Below are positions 18,630 through 27,364 of a DNA stretch of 64,000 nt, one piece after another. Position 1 is the first letter of the stretch. Each line of letters opens with the position of its first letter. The DNA is taken from NCBI GenBank assembly GCA_913061075.1, contig CAJXSK010000006.1:62001-126000 (forward strand), read 5' to 3'. The notes beneath the pieces are model-generated. The model saw only the letters and a list, made by a program, of their open reading frames with translations, ran no database searches and had not been told where the DNA came from. A program made the translations under genes and the position numbers. Source of the stretch: an uncultured Piscirickettsiaceae bacterium. Its GTDB lineage: Bacteria > Pseudomonadota > Gammaproteobacteria > Methylococcales > Cycloclasticaceae.

Positions 18630-18890
18630 GTAGAGAAAGCGAATCAAGCGGGCGAGGTCATTAGTGAAATTGCACAGTCAGTAGCACAAATGAAAGAGTT
18701 AACAGATCGGATTGCAGATGAAGCGGAAAGCCAAAGTGCGGTGACCAAAAAAATATCATATAACATAGAAGCGATAGGTGGTGTAGCAGAGCAAACAGCT
18801 ATTGGTGGGCAAAATATTATTGAAGCGAATAATACGCTGGTTGCTTTGTCTAGAAAGTTGGAAAGTATGGTGGGTCAATTTAAGTTTTAA
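18630..18890 (+). pseudogene. C-terminal remnant of a methyl-accepting chemotaxis protein
   Basis: An open frame from about 18627 encodes VEKANQAGEVISEIAQSV, then IADEAESQSAVTKKI and GVAEQTAIGGQNIIEANNTL. This is the end of a chemoreceptor signalling domain (methylation-helix and C-terminal coiled coil). The hairpin tip, membrane and sensor parts are missing, and a stop codon stands just upstream. No start with a ribosome site is seen before it; an ATG at 18690 would give 66 aa. This is a truncated relic. Confidence 0.75.
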
Positions 18891-18916
18891 CGCTCGTTTT
18901 ATCAGATATTCAGTGA

Positions 18917-20797
18917 CTAATTAATACCTTCAATGGCCTGTTGTGCATCTAACCATTGTTCTTCTGCCGTTATAACGTCTTTATCAAGCGCACTCTTTTT
19001 TTCTAGCATTATTGCAAGTTCAGGTTTCCTCTCCGTACTATATAAGTCATTATCAGCCAGCTGCTTTTCAATCTGTTGCTGCTTGACGTACAAACCATCC
19101 AGTTTTTTTTCTGCTTTTTTTAGAGCATCATGGAGGGGTTTAAATTTTTGACGGTTTTTTGCGTCTAGCTGCTTACGACCTTTGCTGGGTAACGCATTCT
19201 TATTTGAATCGTCTTTTTTTGTATTTCTGGCTTGAGTCTTAACCCAATCAGCATAATCATCTAAATCGCCGTCGAATGGTGTAATAGCACCATTAGCTAC
19301 CAGTAAAAACTGGTCAGTGATGGTGCGTAATAAATGGCGGTCATGCGAAACAATAATCATCGCACCAGCAAATTCTTGTAATGCGGAACTTAATGCATGG
19401 CGCATTTCAATATCGAGGTGGTTCGTTGGCTCATCAAGTAGTAGAAGATTGGGTTTTTGATAAACCAGGATGGCTAAAGCAAGCCTTGCTTTTTCACCAC
19501 CAGAAAAAGGTGCAACCAGCTCAAGGGCTTTGTCACCGTGAAAGCCAAACCCACCGAGAAAATTTCTTAAATCACGTTCAGTGGCTTTTTTGTTAAGGCG
19601 CTGTATGTGCAGTAAGGGTGATGCTGCGCCATCAAGGTGCTCTAATTGGTGTTGGGCAAAGTAGCCTATTTTTAGGCTTTCAGCTGGTTCTAACGTACCG
19701 GTGGATGCAGTGCTTTCACCGGCTAGTAATTTAATGAGCGTGGATTTACCTGCACCATTAGGCCCGAGCAGGGCTAAACGGTCTCCGGGTTTTATGGACA
19801 ATGAAACGGAACTTAAAATAACGTTATCTCCATAAGCTAACGTCACTTTTTCTGCTTTTATCATGGGGTTAGAAACGCGCTCAGGTTGAAAAAACTCAAA
19901 ATGGAACGGTGAATCTATGTGTGCTGCGGAGATAAGCTCCATCCGCTCAAGTGCTTTAATGCGGCTTTGTGCTTGTTTGGCTTTAGTTGCTTGCGCTTTA
20001 AAACGACTCACATAACTTTGCATGTGCGCACGTTCTTTTTGTTGGCGTTCAAAGTTTGATTGCTGTTGAGCCAGACGTTCCGCTCTGGCGCGTTCAAACT
20101 GTGAGTAATTACCGGTGTAGAGCGTCGCGCTCTGCTGCTCCATGTGTAAAACATGGCTAACAACGGCATCTAAAAAATCTCTATCGTGAGAAATAAGCAA
20201 TAGGGTGCCGGCGTAAGACTGCAGCCATTCTTGCAGCCACATAACGGCGTCTAAGTCTAAGTGATTGGTTGGTTCGTCTAATAGCAAAACATCTGAACGA
20301 CACATCAGTGCTTTAGCTAAATTCAGGCGTACGCGCCAACCACCCGAGAAGCTAGATACAGAGTTTGTTAACTCAGACTGCTTAAACCCAAGGCCACTTA
20401 ATAAAATAGCCGCGCGCGAATTAGCAGTATAACCGTTGATAGTTTCAAGATTGGAATACAGCTCTGCTGCTCTTTCGCCGTTTTGTTGGCTTTCTGCATG
20501 AACTAATTGCTGTTGAATATCACGTAACTCTTTATCACCATCTATAACAAATTCAATGGCAGGCTGATCTGTAGCAGATAGTTCTTGCGCAACGTGAGCA
20601 ATGATAAAGCCAGATTGTATTGAAAACTCGCCTGTATCAGGATGGATGAGATCAAGCACCATAGCGAACAAACTTGATTTCCCGCACCCATTTGAGCCAC
20701 TAATACCTACGCGTTGACCATGATGCACGGTAAAAGATACTTTTTCGAACAAGAGTTTTGTTCCCCTACGAAGAGAAACATTGGTCAGTTTAAGCAT
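18917..20797 (-). CDS. yheS: ABC-F ATPase, YheS type
   Basis: 626 aa, two ATP-binding cassettes on one chain and no membrane part. First cassette: GISGSNGCGKSS, FSGGWRVRLNLAKAL, LLLDEPTNHLDLDAV. Second: LLGPNGAGKSTLIKLLAGES, FSGGEKARLALAIL, LLLDEPTNHLDIEM. The linker ATKAKQAQSRIKALERMELI and a charged C-terminal coiled coil match YheS. ABC-F proteins act on the ribosome. It has its own divergent spacing of about 90 bp from recQ. Confidence 0.93.
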   Translation of the reverse strand: MLKLTNVSLRRGTKLLFEKVSFTVHHGQRVGISGSNGCGKSSLFAMVLDLIHPDTGEFSIQSGFIIAHVAQELSATDQPAIEFVIDGDKELRDIQQQLVHAESQQNGERAAELYSNLETINGYTANSRAAILLSGLGFKQSELTNSVSSFSGGWRVRLNLAKALMCRSDVLLLDEPTNHLDLDAVMWLQEWLQSYAGTLLLISHDRDFLDAVVSHVLHMEQQSATLYTGNYSQFERARAERLAQQQSNFERQQKERAHMQSYVSRFKAQATKAKQAQSRIKALERMELISAAHIDSPFHFEFFQPERVSNPMIKAEKVTLAYGDNVILSSVSLSIKPGDRLALLGPNGAGKSTLIKLLAGESTASTGTLEPAESLKIGYFAQHQLEHLDGAASPLLHIQRLNKKATERDLRNFLGGFGFHGDKALELVAPFSGGEKARLALAILVYQKPNLLLLDEPTNHLDIEMRHALSSALQEFAGAMIIVSHDRHLLRTITDQFLLVANGAITPFDGDLDDYADWVKTQARNTKKDDSNKNALPSKGRKQLDAKNRQKFKPLHDALKKAEKKLDGLYVKQQQIEKQLADNDLYSTERKPELAIMLEKKSALDKDVITAEEQWLDAQQAIEGIN

Positions 20798-20885
20798 TAA
20801 AGGGCGTTTGTCGTTGGCAAAAGTGCATTATACCGCTCTAGTGGATGTGCGATAATTATTCGCTTACATTCCTTACAATAGCCGC

Positions 20886-23000
20886 ATGAATAACGCTCAA
20901 ACAATTTTACAAAAAACCTTTGGTTACGATGACTTTCGTCACCCTCAAGGTGAAATTATTAGCGAGCTTGAAGCGGGTAGAGATGCGTTTGTGTTGATGC
21001 CAACAGGTGGTGGTAAATCGCTTTGTTATCAAATCCCCGCCCTGTTGCGTGAAGGCACAGGTATTGTCGTTTCTCCGCTAATTGCATTAATGCAAGACCA
21101 AGTAGATGCGCTTAAACAACTTGGCATTAAGGCTGCGTATTTGAATTCCACACTGAAGGTTGGCGAAGCGCGTGCTGTGGAGCAGCAGTTGCTCAATAAT
21201 GAATTGGATTTGTTATATGTAGCACCCGAGCGGTTGCTAAATGAAGGTATGTTGTCGCTATTAGACCAGTGTGCATTAGCCTTATTTGCAATAGACGAAG
21301 CGCATTGTGTATCGCAATGGGGGCACGACTTTAGGCCAGAATACCAACAGCTCAGTTTACTTCATCAGCGTTATCCAGCAGTGCCAAGAATTGCGTTAAC
21401 CGCCACAGCAGACCAACGAACGCGAGATGAAATTATTTCGCAACTGCAGCTCGATAGCGCGCAGGTGTTCATCAATAGTTTTGATCGGGCAAACATTCAC
21501 TATGCAATCTCAGAAGGTAATAACCCCAAATTACGGCTGTGGCGATTTTTACAAGACAATCACCCACATGACGCAGGCATCGTGTATTGCTTGTCGCGAA
21601 AAAAAGTAGAAGCAACGGCAGAATGGTTGGTTGAGCAAGGGCGTACGGCTCTGCCCTATCATGCGGGTTTGCCTCAAGAAATTCGGCAAAAAAATCAACA
21701 ACGTTTTCTGCGTGAAGATAACGTCATTATTGTTGCAACCATTGCGTTTGGAATGGGCATTGATAAACCCGATGTGCGCTTTGTGGCGCATTTGAGCTTA
21801 CCTAAAAGCATTGAGGCCTATTACCAAGAAACAGGGCGTGCAGGTAGGGATGGTGAGCACGCAAACGCATGGATGGCGTATGGTTTGCAAGATGTATTAA
21901 CACTGCGGCAATTTTTACAAAACTCCAAAGCGGATGAGGCGCATAAGCGTGTTGAACATAATAAATTAGAATCAATGTTGGGCTTGTGCGAGTTGATCGC
22001 TTGCAGACGCCAAGCATTGCTGGCCTATTTTGACGAAGCATCAAATGAGCGGTGTGGCGCGTGTGATAATTGCATAAAGCCACCAGAAAAATGGGATGGT
22101 AGTGAAGCGGCTCAAAAACTACTATCAACCATTTATCGAACAGACCAACGTTTTGGGGTTAATTACATTATTGATGTGTTAAACGGTAAAGCGGATGAGC
22201 GTATAAAACAAAATGGTCATGATTCCATCAGTACGTTTGGGATTGGTAAGGAGCTTTCAGTAGCAGAATGGCGCACTATATTTAGGCAAATGATTGCCTT
22301 GGGTTATATTCATGTGGACGCAGAAAGCCATGGTGCATTAAAGCTAGCTGAAAAATGTAGAGCCGTGTTACGCGGCGAACAAACATTATTATTAAGAAAA
22401 CAAAGTAAAGAAGAAACGCTAAGCACAAAGAAACAGAAAAAAAGCCCCGTACGGCCACAAGATGAGCCACTATGGGAGGCGTTACGTACAATGCGTACGA
22501 ACTTGGCAGATGAAGCAGGCGTGCCGCCTTATGTCATCTTTCATGATGCCACGTTGCAAGAAATGGTATTAAAGCGTCCAAAAACACCAGCGGATATGCG
22601 CTACATCTCCGGCGTAGGCGATCAAAAGATAAAGCGTTACGGAAAAATGTTTTTGGCAGAAATTGCCAAATACCCTCTCGCTGATCTTCTTAATAATAAA
22701 CTGAGTTCAACCGTTAATGAATCATTACTGTTGTATCAAGAAGGACTAAGCGTTGAGCAAATAGCGATTAAACGCGATTCAAAAGAAAACACCATCTACG
22801 GGCACTTGGCAGATGCCATTGAGGTTGGTCTCTTAGATGTAAGGACGGTGTTGGACTTAGATGACAGTCAATATCAAGAGATAGAAATGATGATTGAGTC
22901 GCTAGAAGATGAATCTAAAGGCCGCATAAAGCCTATTTTTGATGCGCTGGAAGAAGAATATGACTACGGTATTATCAAGTGCGTACAAGCCGCTATGTAG
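20886..23000 (+). CDS. recQ: ATP-dependent DNA helicase RecQ with extra C-terminal helix-turn-helix
   Basis: 704 aa, longer than E. coli RecQ. Motifs in order: [49 protein letters not shown], the zinc site ([17 protein letters not shown]), the RQC winged helix (about 410-500) and an HRDC domain (about 530-600). After these, [20 protein letters not shown] and [15 protein letters not shown] form an added helix-turn-helix of the HTH_40 kind. It acts in recombination repair and replication-fork maintenance. Confidence 0.95.
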   Translation: MNNAQTILQKTFGYDDFRHPQGEIISELEAGRDAFVLMPTGGGKSLCYQIPALLREGTGIVVSPLIALMQDQVDALKQLGIKAAYLNSTLKVGEARAVEQQLLNNELDLLYVAPERLLNEGMLSLLDQCALALFAIDEAHCVSQWGHDFRPEYQQLSLLHQRYPAVPRIALTATADQRTRDEIISQLQLDSAQVFINSFDRANIHYAISEGNNPKLRLWRFLQDNHPHDAGIVYCLSRKKVEATAEWLVEQGRTALPYHAGLPQEIRQKNQQRFLREDNVIIVATIAFGMGIDKPDVRFVAHLSLPKSIEAYYQETGRAGRDGEHANAWMAYGLQDVLTLRQFLQNSKADEAHKRVEHNKLESMLGLCELIACRRQALLAYFDEASNERCGACDNCIKPPEKWDGSEAAQKLLSTIYRTDQRFGVNYIIDVLNGKADERIKQNGHDSISTFGIGKELSVAEWRTIFRQMIALGYIHVDAESHGALKLAEKCRAVLRGEQTLLLRKQSKEETLSTKKQKKSPVRPQDEPLWEALRTMRTNLADEAGVPPYVIFHDATLQEMVLKRPKTPADMRYISGVGDQKIKRYGKMFLAEIAKYPLADLLNNKLSSTVNESLLLYQEGLSVEQIAIKRDSKENTIYGHLADAIEVGLLDVRTVLDLDDSQYQEIEMMIESLEDESKGRIKPIFDALEEEYDYGIIKCVQAAM

Positions 23001-23033
23001 GCTTGGGAATATAAGCGCATTAAGGCAGGTAAG

Positions 23034-24593
23034 CTAAGAATCTAGGGCGTCATCTGCAACTTTATACTTAGGGTCTTCAATCACATTCACCTCAATGAGT
23101 TTTCTAGCCTTGTGCAATAACTTAATACACTCAGGGCTTAAATGACGCAAATGTAACTTTTTACCTAGCTTAGTATACCGCTCAGCCAAGGCATCAATCG
23201 CCTCAATACCTGAATGGTCAGATACACGCGAACGTACAAAATCAATAATCACTTCATCAGGGTCATTAGCAGGATCAAAGTGTTCGCGGAAATTATGGAT
23301 TGAGGCAAAAAATAACGGGCCAATTGGCTTATAAATTTTAACGCCATCTTTCTCTTCAATTTCAAAACGCATGTTTTTAGCGTTTTTCCAAGCAAATACC
23401 AAGGCCGACATAATAACGCCAACAATCACAGCAATCGCAAGGTCGGTTAATACGGTTACAACGGCAACGGTAATGCCAACGAGAGTGTCGGATGTTGGAA
23501 TACGGCCTAATAAACGAAAGCTAGCCCACTCAAACGTACCGAGAACCACCATAAACATCACGCCAACCAACGCAGCAACAGGAATCATTTCAATAAGAGA
23601 TGAGCCAACTAAAATGAAAGCTAATAAGAATAAAGCGGCGGCAATACCCGATGTTCGACCACGACCACCCGAATTAATATTGATCATGCTTTGCCCGATC
23701 ATAGCGCAACCACCCATGCCGCCAAAAAAGCCAGTGGCTACATTAGCAACGCCTTGGCCTACGCATTCTCTATTACTGCGCCCACGCGTTTCTGTTATTT
23801 CATCAATCAGCGTCAGAGTTAGTAAAGACTCTATCAACCCAATGGCAGCTAAAATAAGTGCATAGGGAAATATGATTTTGAATGTTTCAAAGTTAAACGG
23901 CACCGTTGGAATGTGAAACTGTGGTAAGCCGCCAGCAATGGTTGCCAATGGGTCACCGGTCATGTCTTGAAGCACGTCTTGTACCGTGCGTAAGTCCACA
24001 TCTAAGCCAACAGAAATGGCAACGATAGTACCAATAGCGACTAAAGAAGAAGGTATTGCTTTAGTTAGCTTGGGTAAAAAATGGATGATGCCCATGGTTA
24101 ATGCGACCATAGCCAACATCAACATCATTTGGTTGCCTTCTAGCCAAGTCAGCTTGTTAGTAATAGGGTCTAGGAATTGAAACTGTTGCAGCTGTGCCAT
24201 AAAAATAACAATGGCTAAACCGTTCACAAAACCGAGCATTACAGGGTGTGGCACTAGGCGAATAAACTTACCTAATCGAAACACCCCCGCCAGCACTTGT
24301 AATACGCCCATCAAAACAACCGTAGCAAACAAATATTCCACACCATGAACAGCAACCAGGCTAACCATAACAACCGCTAGTGCACCGGTTGCGCCAGAAA
24401 TCATCCCAGGTCGCCCACCAATAGCAGCGGTAATTAACCCCACCATAAAGGCGGCATACAAACCGACTAGTGGTTCAACGCCGGCAACAAAGGCAAACGC
24501 TACCGCCTCAGGAACAAGTGCAAGGGCAACAGTAAGTCCAGAAAGCACATCGGCTTTCAAGCTCTGAGAGCGCGAAATAATAAGTTGAAACAT
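23034..24593 (-). CDS. SulP family anion transporter with STAS domain
   Basis: 519 aa. About 12-14 membrane helices, then a cytoplasmic STAS domain (about residues 400-510, with [21 protein letters not shown]). SulP signatures are [20 protein letters not shown] at the start and [20 protein letters not shown] in the middle. Members move bicarbonate (BicA), sulfate or dicarboxylates; the length and STAS layout are like bicarbonate/sulfate types, but the substrate is open. It lies at the distal edge of the integron cassettes and has its own promoter. Confidence 0.9.
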   Translation of the reverse strand: MFQLIISRSQSLKADVLSGLTVALALVPEAVAFAFVAGVEPLVGLYAAFMVGLITAAIGGRPGMISGATGALAVVMVSLVAVHGVEYLFATVVLMGVLQVLAGVFRLGKFIRLVPHPVMLGFVNGLAIVIFMAQLQQFQFLDPITNKLTWLEGNQMMLMLAMVALTMGIIHFLPKLTKAIPSSLVAIGTIVAISVGLDVDLRTVQDVLQDMTGDPLATIAGGLPQFHIPTVPFNFETFKIIFPYALILAAIGLIESLLTLTLIDEITETRGRSNRECVGQGVANVATGFFGGMGGCAMIGQSMININSGGRGRTSGIAAALFLLAFILVGSSLIEMIPVAALVGVMFMVVLGTFEWASFRLLGRIPTSDTLVGITVAVVTVLTDLAIAVIVGVIMSALVFAWKNAKNMRFEIEEKDGVKIYKPIGPLFFASIHNFREHFDPANDPDEVIIDFVRSRVSDHSGIEAIDALAERYTKLGKKLHLRHLSPECIKLLHKARKLIEVNVIEDPKYKVADDALDS

Positions 24594-24650
24594 GAGGGTC
24601 TTTTTAAAAAATTAGTTATGGCAACAATATTGTTACCTAGTTATAAGGGT

Positions 24651-24659
24651 ATTATAGCA
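24651..24659 (-). promoter_or_regulatory. Extended -10 promoter of the sulP gene
   Basis: On the minus strand TGCTATAAT, a full extended -10 box, lies about 58 bp before the sulP start. No good -35 is seen. A 7-bp inverted repeat (TTGCAGC/GCTGCAA, 24673-24697) lies just upstream and might be an operator. Confidence 0.5.
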
Positions 24660-24698
24660 GAATAATGTGCACTTGCAGCATGACGGCTTCGCTGCAAA

Positions 24699-24750
24699 AA
24701 TGAACGCTTAAACGGAGCGCATGGCTACCTAATGGATGGTCTTGTTAACG
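24699..24750 (-). repeat. attC-like site, distal end of integron array 1
   Basis: Read on the minus strand, CGTTAAC (with the TAA stop of the DUF3703 frame inside it) and a terminal TTTAAGC-GTTCATT have the order of attC R'' and R' boxes. Arms are poor and the boxes deviate from RYYYAAC and GTTRRRY, so this is a degenerate site. It marks the probable left boundary of the array. Confidence 0.4.
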
Positions 24751-25112
24751 ATTAGACTTGGCTTTATCAATTATTGTTTGAAACTCGGGTTTAATAGGCA
24801 TGGCCTTGAACGGGCTAACATTTGTGCCGCCCGTATTACCTTTAGGGCCTAGACCAAAAGCTGTTGTAACCGCAGCCCCAACGATACGTAATAGTTGGCC
24901 AAAAACTTCTTTGGGTTGTAAGCCGCGTAAGGCCCACAGCAACATCAGCACATGAACCTTCACGTGCCAATAGGTAGACTCCTGGTCGATGACATGAGCG
25001 TTTTCTAAATGTTGGAATTCGAGGCGTCTATTGCCGAGCCCCTAGCCTGACTAGCCAGCTCAATTGCGGCGTTCATAAACGGTGTGATATTTTTTGAAAA
25101 ACGACTAAGAAT
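24745..25112 (-). pseudogene. DUF3703 family protein, frameshifted integron cassette gene
   Basis: Two frames together encode a DUF3703 protein. The first is SRFSKNITPFMNAAIELASQ, the second LEFQHLENAHVIDQESTYWH continuing to VKVHVLMLLWALRG and GNTGGTNVSPFKAMPI. They join if one G is added to a run of four (25039-25042, C on the plus strand). There is no ATG at the expected start; the codon in that place is CTT after a good GAGGAG site, with ATT just before. Function of the family is unknown. The open part alone (from 24963) is 72 aa. Confidence 0.65.
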
Positions 25113-25128
25113 AAGGACTCCTCTAAGG

Positions 25129-25186
25129 GTATAACGTTTGAGATACGCGGCGTGTTATTTACGTCCGCTTGATTGACTTGTCATGT
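25129..25186 (-). repeat. attC site of the parDE cassette
   Basis: Minus-strand reading: R'' ACATGAC (one change from ACATAAC, the complement of the cassette's own start GTTATGT), an AAG spacer, GCGG/CCGC arms, then a CTCAAAC-GTTATAC end. It is 58 bp long and similar in plan to the 63-bp attC at 51236-51298. Confidence 0.65.
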
Positions 25187-25218
25187 GTTTTATACCATAA
25201 TTAGGTATATATTGGTAT
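25173..25218 (+). promoter_or_regulatory. parDE promoter with overlapping inverted-repeat operator
   Basis: TTGACT (25173-25178), a 17-bp spacer and CATAAT (25196-25201) form a good sigma70 promoter 33 bp before parD. The inverted repeat ATACCA (25192-25197) / TGGTAT (25213-25218) overlaps the -10 region, where ParD-type autorepressors bind. The -35 box lies inside the attC site. Confidence 0.65.
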
Positions 25219-25233
25219 TAAGTGAGGTGATTT

Positions 25234-25476
25234 ATGGCTAAAAACACAAGTATTACATTGGGTGACCACTTTGATGGATTTATAACCGGACAAGTTAAAA
25301 GTGGTCGTTTTGGCTCTGCAAGTGAAGTAATTAGAGCGGCGCTTAGATTGCTTGAAAATACTGAAACCAAGCTTGAAACTCTGAGGCATATGCTAACTGA
25401 AGGTGAGCAGAGTGGAATTGCTGACTATAACTACGATGAGTTGATGGAAGAACTTGATAGCGAAAATGATAAATGA
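25234..25476 (+). CDS. parD: ParD-family antitoxin (type II)
   Basis: 80 aa. The ribbon-helix-helix start NTSITLGDHFDGFITGQVKS and GRFGSASEVIRAALRLLE are classic ParD/CC2985 signatures, and the acidic C-terminus wraps the toxin. It represses its own promoter in known systems, matching the inverted repeat over the -10. A GAGGTGA ribosome site precedes ATG. It overlaps parE by 4 bp. It lies in an integron cassette but is oriented against the array, as is common for cassette-borne toxin-antitoxin pairs with their own promoters. Confidence 0.92.
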   Translation: MAKNTSITLGDHFDGFITGQVKSGRFGSASEVIRAALRLLENTETKLETLRHMLTEGEQSGIADYNYDELMEELDSENDK

Positions 25477-25775
25477 AAGCATTTGAGCTAACTAAAGTGG
25501 CAAAAGATGACTTGAGGAAAATTGCAAGATTTACTGAAAAACGTTGGGGAAGAGGCCAGCGTTTTTTGTATATTAAACAATTTGATGAAGCCTTTCATTT
25601 ATTAGCTGAGCCCCCTGCGCTTGGTAAGCAATGCGATTTTATTAAAGAAGGGTACAGGAAGTTTCCTCAAGGTGGTCATATCCTTTTTTATCGGGAGGCC
25701 TCAAAAAGTAAAATAATTATAATTCGCATACTTCATAAAAACATGGACGTAGAATCAAAATTTTTACACACATAA
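25473..25775 (+). CDS. parE: ParE-family toxin
   Basis: 100 aa of the RelE/ParE fold: LTKVAKDDLRKIARFTEKRW near the N-terminus and GYRKFPQGGHILFYREAS with the closing IIRILHKNMD. ParE toxins block DNA gyrase. The ATGA overlap with parD ensures co-translation. The stop lies inside the ACATAAC box that starts this cassette, so the reversed gene fills the cassette completely. Confidence 0.92.
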   Translation: MKAFELTKVAKDDLRKIARFTEKRWGRGQRFLYIKQFDEAFHLLAEPPALGKQCDFIKEGYRKFPQGGHILFYREASKSKIIIIRILHKNMDVESKFLHT

Positions 25776-25789
25776 CGGCTGAGTTATAC
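25770..25789 (-). repeat. Truncated attC (boxes nearly abutting)
   Basis: On the minus strand GTATAAC (R'', complement of this cassette's GTTATAC start) is followed after only six bases by GTTATGT (R' of the parDE cassette). The usual stem-loop arms are absent. It keeps cassette boundaries but probably folds poorly as a recombination site. Confidence 0.55.
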
Positions 25790-26104
25790 CGCGTCGGCTT
25801 GAAGATGTATCGCAGTAATTCCTTTGAGAGAGGGTTCGTTGGACCAAGCATCAAGTTCTTCCTCTATTGCTCCAGAAAGTTGCCAAGAACGGCCTAAGGT
25901 TTGTGCTTTGCCCAGAAGTGCAAACACTAGCTCTGGCCACGAACTAGCCCCCGTGTCGCAACGGAATACGCACGTATGCCCGCCTTTGTAGTATGGCTCA
26001 CATACGACGTTTCCTTCTACACTAAGGCGATGAGCCACGGTGCTGCCAATGCGCTCGGCCGTAACTCGCCTGTCGGATTCGATAAAGATTCGCCACTGCG
26101 CCAC
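25784..26104 (-). CDS. Integron cassette protein of unknown function
   Basis: 106 aa, begins MAQWRIFIESDRRVTAERIG and ends with LKGITAIHLQADAV; its TAA stop is part of the attC box GTATAAC. It looks like a small alpha/beta protein without signal or membrane segment. Codon use is clearly more GC-rich than the surrounding chromosome, which fits lateral origin. It stands alone in a 355-bp cassette oriented with the array, so it would need the integron promoter or its own. I do not recognise a family. Confidence 0.7.
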   Translation of the reverse strand: MAQWRIFIESDRRVTAERIGSTVAHRLSVEGNVVCEPYYKGGHTCVFRCDTGASSWPELVFALLGKAQTLGRSWQLSGAIEEELDAWSNEPSLKGITAIHLQADAV

Positions 26105-26124
26105 AGATGCAACCTACTTACGCG

Positions 26125-26207
26125 GTATAACGGCAGCCGACATTAGACGGAGCGCGAAGCGGCGTAGTCTCACAAAGACAATGCTTCATTGTCGGCTGCC
26201 GTTAAAT
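26125..26207 (-). repeat. attC site of the ORF-less first cassette
   Basis: Minus strand: R'' ATTTAAC, then perfect 11-12 bp arms (GGCAGCCGACA / TGTCGGCTGCC) around a loop of about 45 bases, then R' GTTATAC. 83 bp long. This is the strongest folded attC of array 1. Confidence 0.85.
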
Positions 26208-26241
26208 CGGACTGCTCGTGATAGCGAGCGGTCCGATTTAA
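26131..26241 (-). other. ORF-less 111-bp integron cassette
   Basis: The cassette next to attI has no room for a gene. Between its start box GTTAAAT and end box ATTTAAC lie only 28 bases, which themselves pair, so 26201-26242 is a 42-bp near-perfect palindrome (two mismatched bases, six-base loop). The rest of the cassette is the attC arms. It is two nested hairpins in tandem. Confidence 0.75.
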
Positions 26242-26336
26242 CTTGTTGTTAACAGGAATCATAATTCCCTTTAATTTTTATATATAGTGTGCATAAAATT
26301 CCTGTTAATATAATAATAAAGAGCAAACAGGGAATT
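26239..26336 (-). other. attI site (primary integron recombination site)
   Basis: Lies between the intI start and the first cassette. On the minus strand the crossover is CAAG|TTAAAT. It contains three copies of an AACAGG(G)AATT element: 26251-26259, the inverse 26297-26306, and 26326-26336. These fit integrase-binding repeats. A 78-bp part aligns without gaps to 52316-52393 at the head of the second array. Confidence 0.75.
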
Positions 26337-26341
26337 GTTTC

Positions 26342-27364
26342 ATGCCTCTACAAGGAAAGTCTAAAGCAAAGTCTCGATTCATACCACAGTCGCTTCGTTT
26401 GATGGATCAAGTTAAAGAAGTGCTGCGTTACCATCACTATGCTTCACGAACGGAAGAGTCTTATACACATTGGATTCTTGCTTTTATACGTTTTAATAAT
26501 AAGCAGCACACTAAGGAGTTAGGAAAAAAGCATATCGAAGCTTTTCTATCACATATGGCTATGAATAAGAATTATGCTGCTTCAACACAAAACTTAGCAC
26601 TTAACTCAATCGTATTTCTTTATAAGCAAGTTCTAGGGCTGCCAATAGCAGATGATTTGGCACCTATTCGGTCTAAAAAGAAGGTTCGACTGCCGGTTGT
26701 ATTAAGCCAAGGAGAAGTTCTTGAGGTGCTTAAGAATATGAATGGTGTTCATTACTTATTGGGACAATTGATGTATGGCGGTGGCTTACGCGTAATGGAA
26801 GCATTGAGGATGCGCGTACAAGATATTGATTTTGCCAATGGTTATTTATTAATTAGAGATGGCAAAGGCGGGCAGGATAGAACTACTATATTAGCACCAT
26901 CGGTTGTGTCACAGCTGGAATTACATTTGCAACAAACCCGACTCCAATTTGATATGGACAGAAAAGATGGGCTGCCAGGTGTTTTTTTACCGGGTGCATT
27001 AGAACGAAAGTACCCGAATGCGGCACTAACTTGGGGTTGGCAGTATGTTTTTCCTTCAAAGAGTTTGTCAAAAGACCCTAGAAGTGGAATAACAAGACGC
27101 CATCATTTAGATGACTCTACGCTGAGAAAAGCCATCAACTACGCGAAAAGAAAATCGAATATTGACAAAAGGGTAACGAGCCATACCTTTCGACATTCGT
27201 TTGCAACCCATTTATTAGAAGCAGGCACAAATATTCGTGTGGTTCAAAAGCTGTTAGGTCATAAGGATGTTAAAACAACGGAAATTTATACCCACGTATT
27301 ACAGCAAAACTTAGATAAGGTAATAAGCCCGTTAGAGCGACTTAAGGAGCTGGATAATGAATAA
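26342..27364 (+). CDS. intI: Integron integrase (tyrosine recombinase IntI)
   Basis: 340 aa. N-terminal SAM-like core-binding domain (HHYASRTEESYTHWILAF), then the catalytic domain with R in GGGLRVMEALRM, and HTFRHSFATHLLEAG, LGHKDVKTTEIYTHV giving the H-R-H-Y set. The integron-specific extra patch between boxes is present: YPNAALTWGWQYVFPS followed by DPRSGITRRHHL. That patch separates IntI from XerC/D. The frame looks intact, so the enzyme should be active. It ends overlapping the next gene by 8 bp. No LexA box of the CTGT-N8-ACAG form was found upstream. Confidence 0.95.
   Translation: MPLQGKSKAKSRFIPQSLRLMDQVKEVLRYHHYASRTEESYTHWILAFIRFNNKQHTKELGKKHIEAFLSHMAMNKNYAASTQNLALNSIVFLYKQVLGLPIADDLAPIRSKKKVRLPVVLSQGEVLEVLKNMNGVHYLLGQLMYGGGLRVMEALRMRVQDIDFANGYLLIRDGKGGQDRTTILAPSVVSQLELHLQQTRLQFDMDRKDGLPGVFLPGALERKYPNAALTWGWQYVFPSKSLSKDPRSGITRRHHLDDSTLRKAINYAKRKSNIDKRVTSHTFRHSFATHLLEAGTNIRVVQKLLGHKDVKTTEIYTHVLQQNLDKVISPLERLKELDNE

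Larger units (their letters stand above)
24699..27364. mobile_element. Small chromosomal integron: intI, attI and four cassettes
   Basis: The integrase gene intI is on the plus strand. attI lies just before its start, and the cassettes run leftward with their attC sites oriented on the minus strand, the canonical divergent layout. Cassettes by position: 26131-26241 (no ORF), 25776-26130 (106-aa ORF), 25135-25775 (parDE, reversed), 24705-25134 (broken DUF3703). The first two cassettes have start (GTTRRRY) and end (RYYYAAC) boxes that are exact complements (GTTAAAT/ATTTAAC and GTTATAC/GTATAAC); the third matches with one change (GTTATGT/ACATGAC). The distal one fits poorly. Confidence 0.85.

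Noticed and set aside
23371-23865. 164-aa plus-strand frame inside sulP
   Set aside because: Low-complexity translation opposite a membrane protein gene; a shadow frame.
24673-24697. Terminator at TTGCAGC/GCTGCAA
   Set aside because: The stem is followed by A on the plus strand and no T run on the minus strand; it sits just upstream of the sulP promoter, so an operator is more likely.
26243-26341. LexA box regulating intI
   Set aside because: No CTGT-N8-ACAG match was found upstream of intI; the CTGTT and AACAG elements there have other spacing and are better explained as integrase-binding repeats.
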